Counted from the stretch's first letter, positions 33,709 to 41,300 are shown. The stretch is 42,500 nucleotides of DNA from Symbiodinium natans (GCA_905221605.1 CAJNDS010000546.1:787824-830323); one strand, 5' to 3'. Numbers and translations: made by a program. The notes: a model not told the origin generated them from the letters alone.

Positions 33709-33968
33709 TTACTTGAAGGTTCATGGGTACAAGCCATAAGTAGGGGTTCCAAGTACCCCGAAATAAGGTCATGCCTCCTTTTCAACTATTGCTAAACTCT
33801 ACTCACAACCCCAGTTCGAAGTGCCCATTGAACTTCCCAGCAGTACGTGGAGGTTCAGGATACTTGCAACCCAATAAAAGTGTACTAAAACCCACTGACA
33901 AGCCCTTGAAGTGCCCTAATCTGGTTCTTTTTGGGTTATAAGGACAATTATCATTGGGTTGTAACCCC
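33709..33968. mobile_element. two adjoining family A copies
   Basis: Copy one is 33709-33842 (TTACTTGAAGGTTCATGGGTAC to GCCCATTGAACTTCCCAGCAGTA); copy two, 33842-33968, starts TACGTGGAGGTTCAGGATAC. They meet back to back at a shared TAC. Confidence 0.65.
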
Positions 33969-34008
33969 AACCGATTAGCATCCCGCTGCTCGGTACAGGT
34001 GCATTGTG

Positions 34009-34159
34009 ATGCTCCCCCTTAGACTAAAGGTCCCTCAAAAGGGATGGGTTTGCGGTTTAGGGTTTAGGGTTTAGGGTTTAGGGTTTAGGGTTTTATAGTA
34101 CCCCCCCCCAATTATCATCCTTACTAAGGACTGTTAGTATAAGACGGAATCCCCTATTG
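34009..34159. mobile_element. MITE-like family B with TTTAGGG insert
   Basis: Left half TGATGCTCCCCCTTAGACTAA to GGGAT, then about six TTTAGGG units (34050-34095), then the right half TATAGTACCCCC to TATAAGACGGAATCCCC. The array splits the element near its centre. Confidence 0.75.
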
Positions 34160-34240
34160 GGATGTTCCCCTTATACTAAGAAACCCTACACTTTAAACCC
34201 TAGGGATTATCATACCCCCTATGATGATCCCTATTCAATC
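34157..34240. mobile_element. family B left half with CCCTA units
   Basis: ATTGGGATGTTCCCCTTATACTAAG, then AACCCTACACTTTAAACCCTA, then GGGATTATCATACCCCC. Telomere-like bases replace the CAGTCCTTAATA segment. Confidence 0.65.
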
Positions 34241-34620
34241 CCCCGTTTGAAGCCCCAAAGGGATTCTACACGTACCTGATTCCCTCATTCCCCACTAAGC
34301 CCCAACTAAGAACCGGTAAGAACTAGTAAGTTTAGTGTTGGGATGAGAGTACCTTTGAAGAGGGGATGATTGCTGACAAGTGAACCTGCCTTAGAGTTAT
34401 GAACCTGACTCCCAGATACCCTACTAAGAGCCAGCAAGCTCAACTCTGCCAGTGCCACCGTACAACGGGGACACCCACAGCAACAGAAGGGTTTAGGGCT
34501 TGGGGTTTAGGGATTCGGTTTAGGGTTTAGGGGTTTAGGAACCCTAAACCCAAACACCTTAAGGCCTAAATCCTAAACTTGGTCCTAAACCAGCTGAACC
34601 CAAACACCTTGAAGCCGAAG
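34241..34620. other. intron-like, small islands
   Basis: A repeat with AAGAACCGGTAAG-type motifs (compare 34745-34840). A weak island at 34437-34490 reads LPVPPYNGDTHSNRR before TTTAGGG. Then variant repeats to 34630. Confidence 0.4.
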
Positions 34621-34631
34621 TCCTAAACCTG

Positions 34632-34730
34632 CCAGGGGGGTCAATGGTGGAGTCCCGAGCACGGCGATGGCAGCGAGGGGGAGCACTGCCGCCGCTGCGC
34701 AGCGCAGCCGCCCGGCTGCGCGCCCGCTTA
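34632..34730 (+). CDS. GC-rich exon, frame undecided
   Basis: CCTGCCAG|G to CGCTTAG|GTGCGT, very GC-rich. All three frames are open over most of it: SMVESRARRWQRGGALPPLR, or QWWSPEHGDGSEGEHCRRCA, or VNGGVPSTAMAARGSTAAAA. The splice motifs support an exon; the frame is open. Confidence 0.5.
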
Positions 34731-34918
34731 GGTGCGTTCCTACCCCTGGGGTTAGGGACTACCCCCTGGTTCTTCGTAGGGAATGAGGCCCTATAGATAC
34801 CCTTTAAGGGATTCTATAGGGCCCTCCTAAGAACCAGCCAGATTGGGGTGTATGTATGTCTGTGTGTGTGAACACCTGATAGAAAAGGCTGTTTCGGAAA
34901 CCTTTTCTTGCAGAGGGC

Positions 34919-34968
34919 CGAGGTGAGTGGATGTCACTTTGACGGAGGTGAGTGGATGTGACGTTGAT
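34919..34968. repeat. 25-base tandem duplication containing a splice donor
   Basis: GAGGTGAGTGGATGTCACTT at 34919 is repeated at 34944 with changes. Each copy contains GAG|GTGAGT, a consensus donor. An island at 34960-35069 reads GRADEDTFANRAPAGISPYY; overlapping minus frames of 65-91 codons also exist. Confidence 0.6.
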
Positions 34969-35335
34969 GAGGGTACTCGGCCGGGCCGACGAAGACACCT
35001 TCGCCAATCGTGCTCCAGCTGGCATTTCTCCTTACTATGCGTGCAGTTGCAAACTGCGATGCCATCAGTGAGGTGGAGATGCGAGGTGTCAGGAGATGCC
35101 ATACATCCCTTGCTAGAACGTAGATCCCCATGTAAGGGTTCCTTGAGTTTTTTCTATTGGGCAGCTTGGTCTCTTTAGATCCTTCCGGAAATCTGGTCAG
35201 GTGTCTTGATTTAGAGCAACCCTACCCCTCAAACCCTCAAACCCTCAAACCCTGAAACTCTCAAACGCTCAAACCCTCAAACCCTCAAACCCTAAATCCT
35301 AGCCCTAAACCCTAAACCCTGACCCCCCAACTGAG

Positions 35336-35404
35336 GCTCACGCCTGGCGCAAAGTTCTGCGCAGCCTGTGGTGCGGGGGCCCAGGGCTGCGCTCTGGGAA
35401 GGAG
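35336..35404 (+). CDS. probable exon, phase 0-0, GC donor
   Basis: CCAACTGAG|GCT CAC to AAGGAG|GCCCTG, exactly 69 bases, 23 codons: AHAWRKVLRSLWCGGPG then LRSGKE. GC-rich. CCCTAAA upstream, TTTAGGG downstream. No family recognised. Confidence 0.65.
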
Positions 35405-35548
35405 GCCCTGGGCTGAAGTAGGGGTCAAAGGTTAAGCTTAGGGTATAGGGTCTAGGGCTTCAGGGTTTAGGGTTCAGGGTTTAGGGTCTAGGGGTTTTAG
35501 GGTCTAGGATTGAGGGTTTAGGGTTTAGGGTTTGGCTGTGGGTTAAAG

Positions 35549-35640
35549 AGTGCAGACACCGTATAAGCCCCCAAGGGGACAAGGACGTGCCCCTGGACTT
35601 AACGACGTTTTGTGGTCTTCCGGATTTATGGGGTTGTAGC
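35549..35640 (+). CDS. exon-like island
   Basis: AGAGTGCAG then TPYKPPRGQGRAPGLNDVLW, then SSGFMGL and TAG. Confidence 0.35.
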
Positions 35641-35651
35641 TGGTAAGCTCA

Positions 35652-35724
35652 GGTCGAGGATTGTGGAGCAGAGACCACCCAATCCCCCGCCCCACGTGAA
35701 TTCGTCCCATTTCTTTCTGAGGAG
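35652..35724 (+). CDS. exon-like island with GT donor
   Basis: KLRSRIVEQRPPNPPPHVNS then SHFFLR to TGAGGAG|GTACTC. Minus frame 35543-35761 overlaps. Confidence 0.35.
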
Positions 35725-35833
35725 GTACTCTAAACCCTACAGACCAAACCTTACACCCCAAACCCTAAACCCAATTTAGGGCTCATAGGGTTCAGGGCTT
35801 GGGGTTTCGGGGTCTCAAGAAGGAATCTTCTAG

Positions 35834-35880
35834 GATTACAACGAGGAATTCAGAGTCCTTCAGTCCATCCATATTCTCTC
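35834..35880 (+). CDS. micro-exon candidate
   Basis: TCTTCTAG|GAT TAC opens DYNEEFRVLQSIHILS and stops at the start of family A. Confidence 0.35.
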
Positions 35881-35890
35881 TTGATAAGCC

Positions 35891-36029
35891 CTACTTGGAG
35901 GTTCATGGGTAGTTCCAAGTGGGGCTTAGGGTTAGTGATGTTTTAGGGTAGCTCTAGTTATAAGTGTTCATAGCCGTATTTTGGGGGTACATATAGCCAT
36001 ACTTATAGCTACCCAGAATACCTCCAAGC
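35891..36029. mobile_element. MITE-like family A, full copy
   Basis: TACTTGGAGGTTCATGGGTA to TACCCAGAATACCTCCAAG. Confidence 0.75.
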
Positions 36030-36039
36030 AAGCAGCCCT

Positions 36040-36215
36040 AAACCCTAAACCCCCTTAACCCTAAATCCGAAACCCTAAACCCCAAGCCTCAAACCTCAAA
36101 CCCCAAACCCCAAACCCCAAACCCCAAACCCCAAACCCCAAACCCCAAACCCCAAACCCTAAACCCTAAACCCTAAACCCTAAACCCTGAACCCTGAACC
36201 CTAAACCCTAAACCC
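36040..36215. repeat. CCCCAAA then CCCTAAA array
   Basis: About nine CCCCAAA units (36085-36158) flow into CCCTAAA, a variant amplified in place. Confidence 0.95.
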
Positions 36216-36222
36216 TAACCAG

Positions 36223-36291
36223 CGAGAGTGCATTCGCCCCCAAGGTGCGCCCGCCGACTGGGAGCCAGAGGAGACACCGAGCCGCGTTGAG
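36223..36291 (+). CDS. probable exon, phase 0-0, GC donor
   Basis: CCTAACCAG then CGA GAG TGC to GTTGAG|GCTAAA, exactly 69 bases: RECIRPQGAPADWEPEE then TPSRVE. Mean GC-rich codons. CCCTAAA lies on both sides. The entry base is C rather than G. Confidence 0.6.
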
Positions 36292-36294
36292 GCT

Positions 36295-36382
36295 AAACCC
36301 TAAACCCTAAACCCTAAACCCTAAACCCTAAACCCTAAACCCTAAACCCTAAACCCTAAACCCTAAACCCTAAACCCTAAAC
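36295..36382. repeat. CCCTAAA array
   Basis: About 12 perfect units. Confidence 0.95.
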
Positions 36383-36581
36383 AGCCACAGCCATGGGTGA
36401 AACCCGTGGAATGTAGGATTTAGAGGTGGAGCCCTGAAATCCTTCTAGGGTTCAGGGGTAGGGCTTACGGGTGGAAGGCACCTAAACCCAAAACCCTAAA
36501 CCCTAAACTCTAAACCTAAACCCTAAACCCCAAACCCTAAACCCTAAACCCTAAACCCTACGCCCGTGGAGTTGAGGCTTG

Positions 36582-36679
36582 AGAGGGAAACCTTGCAGGT
36601 TGCGACCTCCCAGGATGTTCTCCCAATCTCCTAACAGCTACCTTGTCAGCCATTGTAGACGAGCTTGCTAAGCCTACAG
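36582..36679 (+). CDS. probable exon
   Basis: TTGAGAG|GGA AAC opens GNLAGCDLPGCSPNLLTATL then SAIVDELAKPT into the TTTAGGG array. About 33 codons. A second frame, VELRLERETLQVATSQD, overlaps its start. CCCTAAA upstream. Confidence 0.45.
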
Positions 36680-36746
36680 GGTTGAGGGTTTAGGGTTTAG
36701 GGTTTAGGGTTTAGGGTTTAGGGTTTAGGGTTTAGGGTTTAGGGTT
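36680..36746. repeat. TTTAGGG array
   Basis: Nine perfect units. Confidence 0.95.
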
Positions 36747-36930
36747 GGGCATTCGGTACACTTCTGTTTTGAGGGGAACAGGGTAGCCTGTTTCGCTGAA
36801 GGTATATCCCACGCCCAGACTCCATTCATTGTTTGCCCTGTTTTTGCCTACTAGCGCAGAGGTTATTACTGTCAAGTAGACACCCCAACTTCGCACCTCA
36901 TGCAACGCTACTAGAAATGCAATGCTACTA
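36746..36930 (+). CDS. exon-like island, two frames
   Basis: GHSVHFCFEGNRVACFAEGI to TAG near 36855, or RPDSIHCLPCFCLLAQRLLL and on to 36930. A 17-base near-repeat (GCAACGCTACTAGAAAT / GCAATGCTACTAGGGG) lies at 36902-36934. Confidence 0.3.
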
Positions 36931-37029
36931 GGGGTGCGTGTTCTGTGGAAACCTCTAGAGGTGATCTAGCTTGCGGAGAATTTCGGGTTTAGGGTTCAGG
37001 GTTTTGCGAGGGCGGCTACTTGCGGCCAG

Positions 37030-37065
37030 GTGGAGGCCCCGCCTTCTTTGCCCAAAGTGGACAAG
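37030..37065 (+). CDS. probable exon
   Basis: TGCGGCCAG|GTG GAG opens VEAPPSLPKVDK, phase 0 to a GA donor (AAG|GACCGA), or on to 37085 through DRPLER. GC-rich, Pro/Lys/Glu-rich like 27079 and 38282. Flanking polarity is reversed (TTTAGGG before, CCCTAAA after). Confidence 0.55.
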
Positions 37066-37180
37066 GACCGACCTCTCGAGCGCAGGGAAGCCCTGAACTC
37101 TAAAATCCTAAACCCTAATCCCTAAACCCCAATCCCTAAACCCTAAATCCTATAAACCCTAAACCCTGAACCCTAAGCCG

Positions 37181-37263
37181 CTGCCTACGGTTTTCTGCGA
37201 TTGCGCTAAGGGACTCCCACGCCTGAAGCCCCGAAAGCTCGGCGAATCTGAGGGAAGTTACGT
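37181..37263 (+). CDS. probable exon
   Basis: KPLPTVFCDCAKGLPRLKPR then KLGESEGSYV to TACGTG|GTGCCG. CCCTAAG directly precedes it, TTTAGGG follows at 37298. Confidence 0.45.
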
Positions 37264-37374
37264 GGTGCCGTTTATCTAGGTGGGACTTTACTGCAACTTT
37301 AGGGTTTAGGGTTTAGGTTTTAGGGTTTAGGGTTTAGGGTTTAGGGTTTGGGGTTTAGGGTTTAGGGTTAGAAG

Positions 37375-37590
37375 TTTTGGGGCTCCTCGTATTCATATTA
37401 CGGGAGCTGTTAAAAGTTAAACCTTTTATTGGGGGGGTTGAATAGCAACCAAGTAATGTGGAAGTTTCCGAAAATAGGAATACCCTTCTGGGGGGGATCC
37501 TTTTAAGGGGATTCTGTTCTATTGGGGGTATAAAAGGGGTGCCCCTGATTTTGGGACATACCCATGTGGGTTTAGGGTGTTATGTTTAGA
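37375..37590. other. AT-rich intron stretch
   Basis: GGGGG-punctuated AT-rich sequence with a possible palindrome around 37410-37530 (AACCTTTTATTGGGG and CTATTGGGGGTATAAAAGG). No coding frame. Confidence 0.4.
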
Positions 37591-37855
37591 GTTTACGGGT
37601 CCCTTATGGTCCCTTGCCTTCTTTAAAGGGTTCTGAAGTATGGTCCCTTGGGTTTTCTAGGGCATATAAGGGGTATCTGGGGCTCCCCAATTAAGATTCA
37701 GGGACCCTGTATCCACCCCAAGAGAAAATCTAAGGTTGGAACCATGGGCCGTTAGCATGGTCTCCTACCCTTGGTTTCTAGGGATCTGATGGATTACAGC
37801 GTATATAAGGGCTATAAAGCAAGGGACCCAAAAAAGTTACAAAAGTTAAGGGTTC
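37590..37855. mobile_element. family E element
   Basis: GGTCCCTTGCCTTCTTTAAAGG to GTATATAAGGGCTATAAAGC and AAGGGACCC. The outer GGTCCCTT and AAGGGACC are inverted. Fragments occur at 10868-10920 and 15833-15910. Confidence 0.6.
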
Positions 37856-37889
37856 ATTCAGACTTCGACGCCTAGGGAAAACTGCAAGC

Positions 37890-38280
37890 CCAAAACCCTA
37901 AACCACTAAAACCCTGCAGAACCCTGAAACCCTAAGTCCCTACAACCCTGCTACCCCAAAGCCCTAAAACCCTCCACCTATAAAACCCCAATCCTAGGAA
38001 CGATCACCTAAACCCGTAAGCCCTAAAACCGACAACCGCAAACCCAAAAAGCCCTAGAACCTGTACAGCCCGAATCCTATTCAAATGAGCAGCAACGAGC
38101 CTGAAACCCTAAATCCCTAGCCCAAACCCTGCAGCCCTAAACCCTAAACCCTAAAACCATAAACCCTAAATCCCTAAACCCTAAACCCTAAAGCCCTAAA
38201 CCCTAAACCCTAAAACCATAAACCCTAAACCCTAAACCCTAAAACCCTAAACCCTAAACCCTAAAACCCTTAAACCCTAA
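37890..38280. repeat. degenerate CCCTAAA/CCCTAAAA tract
   Basis: Drifted at first, then CCCTAAA with inserted A. Its last unit (CCTAAG) forms the acceptor of the next exon. Confidence 0.9.
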
Positions 38281-38281
38281 G

Positions 38282-38370
38282 GAGGAGCCGGCCGGTCCTG
38301 CGAAGGCCGATGAGTTGGTCGTCGTCGTCGTCAGCGACGAGCTGCCGGCGGGGAGGGCGTCTGTTTCGTC
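38282..38370 (+). CDS. probable exon, acidic, GC-rich
   Basis: CCCTAAG|GAG GAG opens EEPAGPAKADELVVVVV then SDELPAGRASVSS. A phase-0 GC donor is available after EEPAGPAK (38306). The acceptor AG comes from the telomere-like unit itself. TTTAGGG-type units follow. Confidence 0.65.
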
Positions 38371-38503
38371 AGGGTTTAGAGGGCTTAGGGCTTAGGGTTT
38401 AGGGTGTAGGGTGCAGGGTTTAGGGTTTAGGGTTCAGGGTGTAGGGTTTAGGGTTCAGGGTTCAGGGTTCAGGGTTTAGGCCTGCTCCGGGTTTGGTGGA
38501 CAG

Positions 38504-38607
38504 GAAGACATACTGCACACACAGTATACGGACACAGTATATGGTTTACATTGCCACTTGTCGTGTTTAAGGCTTTCCTTATCTAGGTTTTTATTTCACC
38601 AGTATAG
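38504..38607 (+). CDS. exon candidate with perfect GTAAGT donor
   Basis: GGTGGACAG|GAA GAC opens EDILHTQYTDTVYGLHCHLS, then LRLSLSRFLFHQY to GTATAG|GTAAGT. Its end phase matches the acceptor at 38831 (R then YCTILRD). Confidence 0.5.
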
Positions 38608-38675
38608 GTAAGTTTAGGTCTGCTTTGAAATTTGTCCTTGGCGTCTGAACCTACATCCTGCACCCTAGAATCTAG

Positions 38676-38772
38676 AAAGCACCAAGCCTAAAAATGTGTG
38701 TGAGGTGGGCCTCCGCTATACACCGACATTCCCGCTGTTACCCGCTGTGCTGGAACAACCCGATTCCGGCAA
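38676..38772 (+). CDS. exon-like island
   Basis: ESTKPKNVCEVGLRYTPTFP then LLPAVLEQPDSGK and TAG. A GTGAGGTG motif inside is a possible donor. It competes with the intron reading 38608-38830. Confidence 0.3.
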
Positions 38773-38830
38773 ATAGTAAACCCCAAACCCCAAACCCCAA
38801 ACCCTAAACGCTTTGCTTCTGTTTTTTCAG

Positions 38831-38903
38831 ATACTGCACCATTCTCCGAGACCCCCCGTGCAGTAGCCTCCATCGCATTTACTCCCTTAATGTCCCTGTA
38901 TAG
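38831..38903 (+). CDS. possible terminal exon
   Basis: A strong acceptor, CTTCTGTTTTTTCAG, then YCTILRDPPCSSLHRIYS to TAG at 38901-38903, in phase with 38504-38607. Another frame from the same acceptor stays open much longer, to 38988 (APFSETPRAVASIAFTPLMS and on), so the stop is uncertain. Confidence 0.45.
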
Positions 38904-39107
38904 TTATACTGTCCACGAAGACGTACAGCTCACCGAGACCCCAAAGGGGAGCATCATGATTTGCACAACCAAACGCTTTGGACGCTGAGTTATACTGTTT
39001 GGTTATACAGTACAGTTATACTACACTACCCCCACCCCCCCACCTCCACCCACAAAAAATCAGTTTAGGGTCTAGGGCTTAGGGTAAAAACACTCTATCG
39101 AAGGGCC

Positions 39108-39320
39108 CGCCACACATTCGTCAATTTTCTCCAAGTGACGTGGCTTTCTCAATTTTTTGAGCAGGCGCGCAAATCTGAGAAGGCTCGCGAAATCCAGCGC
39201 GAAAGACTAGTGGAAGAGGAGATCCGCTCCGCCACACATTCGTCCATTTTCTCCAAGTGACGTGGCCTTCTCAATTTTTGAGCGGGCGCGCAAATCTGAG
39301 AAGGCTCGCGAAATCCAGCG
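39108..39320 (+). repeat. 121-base tandem duplication of an intron-exon junction
   Basis: About 39108-39199 and 39230-39320 are nearly identical (CGCCACACATTCGTC through AAATCCAGCG). Copy 1 keeps the acceptor GAGCAG|GCGCGC; copy 2 has GAGCGG, so the AG is lost, and one T is missing. Both encode ARKSEKAREIQR. Confidence 0.85.
39169..39221 (+). CDS. probable exon, copy 1 of the duplicate
   Basis: TTTTTTGAGCAG|GCG CGC opens ARKSEKAREIQRERLVEEEI, a charged helix or coiled coil, like 33491. A GC donor after EK is possible. The frame is also open upstream of the AG. Confidence 0.55.
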
Positions 39321-39477
39321 AATGCGCGGAGGGACCTCTGACCCTATTCTAATCATTAAGGCCCCTATATTATCGTTCCCCACTTCACTTCGAGACGCTC
39401 CAACATCCGAAGCTTCAACGGGCTTGCTTGCTAGCTGTGAGCGCGGATGCAAAGGCAGCTTTGATTCACAGGAATGA
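39287..39477 (+). CDS. open frame continuing duplicate copy 2
   Basis: ARKSEKAREIQRMRGGTSDP then PTSLRDAPTSEASTGLLASC to TGA at 39475-39477. It lacks an AG acceptor at the homologous place, so it is either part of a longer exon or a non-functional copy. Confidence 0.4.
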
Positions 39478-39517
39478 AACCTGAAGCCAGTTAAGGGCTC
39501 CTAAGTAGGGTGACAAA

Positions 39518-39602
39518 CTTCAGTTACAACCTTCGTACATCTCCTGAACCCGCCAAGAAAAGGGGGCAAACTCCTGGAAAGATTGAAACGCATCCTCTGT
39601 GA
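39518..39602 (+). CDS. exon-like island
   Basis: AAACTTCAG then SYNLRTSPEPAKKRGQTPGK then IETHPL. Lys/Pro-rich. Confidence 0.35.
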
Positions 39603-39673
39603 TGTCTGGAGCATGCCCTCAAACCCTCGACCCTGAACCCTAAACCCTAAACCCTATACCCTGAACCCCTCAG

Positions 39674-39776
39674 GGCGAGAGTGCGGCGGGTTTGGAGCCC
39701 CGAGTGCAGCAGCCAGGAGTATGGCACATCGTCATGGGCCGACACATTGGACAGCCCTGCACCAGCAAGCTACGAG
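39674..39776 (+). CDS. probable exon with GT donor
   Basis: CCCTCAG|GGC GAG opens GESAAGLEPRVQQPGVWHIV then MGRHIGQPCTSKLR to CTACGAG|GTCCGT. GC-rich; CCCTAAA upstream, TTTAGGG downstream. Confidence 0.55.
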
Positions 39777-39989
39777 GTCCGTTGCAGAGGGCTTGAGGTT
39801 TGGGATTTAGGGTTTAGGGTCTAGGGTTTAGGGTTTAGGGTGTTTGAGGTTTAGAGTTTTGGGTTTAGGGTTTGGGGGGGGGGGGCTTGGTTGCGTTTCA
39901 GGGTTTAGGGTCTAGGGCATTAGAAACTTAGATGTTGCTACATCTGACATGAATAAGGAGGAAGTATGTCATGACAGTGTGTACATGTA

Positions 39990-40208
39990 CATAATATATA
40001 TATATATATACACACAACCATATCCATGTTCGGGCAACTTGACTTAAGTTCCTCAACCACAGCCAGATACATACGTACATACATACATACCTACGTACGT
40101 ATACATACATATATAAGTATACGCACGTACTAGTACGGATACGTCTGCTCGTTTAGAGATAGATGGATCGACAGTGCTGGCCAGATCACCTGGAGAACTT
40201 GACACACA

Positions 40209-40271
<63 letters not shown>

Positions 40272-40318
40272 ACCACCCACGCACGCACGCACGCACGCGC
40301 GCGCGCGCGCGCGCGCGT
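39990..40318. repeat. compound microsatellite
   Basis: (TA)n at 39992-40010, (ATAC)n at about 40068-40110, (CA)n of about 30 units at 40203-40273, (GCAC)n then (GC)n at 40279-40317. The minus-strand CV-repeat frames and the plus TH-repeat frame are products of this repeat. Confidence 0.95.
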
Positions 40319-40496
40319 AAGGAAAGAGATAGAAAGAGAAGAGAAAATTTTGTGAGAAAAAAACTGTGGGTAAGAGACTTAAAAGTTTCGAAAGCTTGAT
40401 TTCCTAGCATCGCATGTGCATGGTAATTCTGGAATTCGCTTGTGGGCAGACTCGGAAATTCGAAAGTGCCGTATGAATGCCTATGGGACTTTCCTC

Positions 40497-40665
40497 TCTT
40501 TCTATGAGAGTGTCTGGTGTCTGTCGTCTGTAGAGAAAGCCATAGACACAGTACTTTGGCCTCTCCTATGAGAGTGTCTGGTGTCTGTCGTCTGTAGAGA
40601 AAGCCATAGACACAGTATTGAGGCATGGGCCGTCTCTGTAGAGAAAGCCATAGACATAGTACTCT
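40497..40665. repeat. minisatellite, about 65-base unit
   Basis: Two near-identical copies from CTATGAGAGTGTCTGGTGTC to CCATAGACACAGTA (40502-40553 and 40567-40618), and a third partial copy, CTGTAGAGAAAGCCATAGAC (40635-40662). No gene supported in 40320-40730. Confidence 0.85.
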
Positions 40666-40734
40666 GTAGGGCCTTAGTAAATATACATTTCCCAGGTTTC
40701 CAGGCGCAGAATTGTTTTCGCCAGGGCCTTAGCT

Positions 40735-40859
40735 AAAGCCCTAGCACTTCCGCGTGCATGTTGATAGAATCTGTCCAAACAGCACAAGTGCCCCCGGTCG
40801 GCATAGCGCCCTGTGACCAGTCATGTGTATTGTCCAGTGTCGATGAGCTTCAGGGTTTA
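40735..40859 (+). CDS. exon-like island
   Basis: STSACMLIESVQTAQVPPVG then IAPCDQSCVLSSVDELQGL, about 40 codons to TAG. No clear acceptor. Confidence 0.35.
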
Positions 40860-41011
40860 TAGGGTTCAGGGTTGCATAGGGTTTTTGGTCGCAGCGTTTT
40901 TGTTCAAGGGTGGTGTCCTCATTCCGTTGGTTTAGGAAGTTTAGGAACCACCCACTACACTAAACAGGGGATATCACTAAACCCTATAACCCCAAACCCT
41001 AAGTGCTACAG

Positions 41012-41212
41012 GCCAAACTGACACAACAAAAACCCGAAGAAGGCTTAGGGCACTCAGCATTCAGCAAGTCTCCCGTTGCAATCATGCGGCCGATCCGGGC
41101 CGATCCTATGGCTGCGGCTGTGCTGCGGGGCCGCCGTTTCAGACCAGAGTCTGTGGCGGTGTCAAATACTGATCTGTGTCAATCCCGGATCCCTAAACCT
41201 CGAAACCCTTGA
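41012..41212 (+). CDS. probable exon, up to 66 codons
   Basis: GTGCTACAG|GCC AAA opens AKLTQQKPEEGLGHSAFSKS, then IMRPIRADPMAAAVLRGRRF and RPESVAVSNTDLCQSR, to TGA at 41210. Phase 0 entry, with a GC-rich middle. A GT donor may end it earlier. No family recognised. Confidence 0.5.
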   Translation, partial: AKLTQQKPEEGLGHSAFSKSPVAIMRPIRADPMAAAVLRGRRFRPESVAVSNTDLCQSRIPKPRNP

Positions 41213-41262
41213 GCCTTGATTCCTTCTTTGTGGTTATAGTGGCGATACAGCTCACCCTGCAG

Positions 41263-41300
41263 GCCCTAGACTGGAATATATGTGCAAGCTCTGATTTCTG
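41263..41300 (+). CDS. exon candidate with GTGAGT donor
   Basis: CACCCTGCAG|GCC CTA to GATTTCTG|GTGAGT: ALDWNICASSDF. The same frame is open upstream and hydrophobic (SFFVVIVAIQLTLQ), so the acceptor may lie earlier. Confidence 0.45.

Noticed and set aside
34804-35131. Three overlapping minus frames of 65-91 codons
   Set aside because: They overlap each other in different frames and a plus-strand island with donor motifs; no minus-strand splice pattern or domain was seen.
40163-40399. Thr-His repeat protein on plus
   Set aside because: Same microsatellite read on the other strand.
40053-40626. 79- and 146-codon minus frames with long Cys-Val runs
   Set aside because: Translation of the CA/GC microsatellite and the minisatellite.
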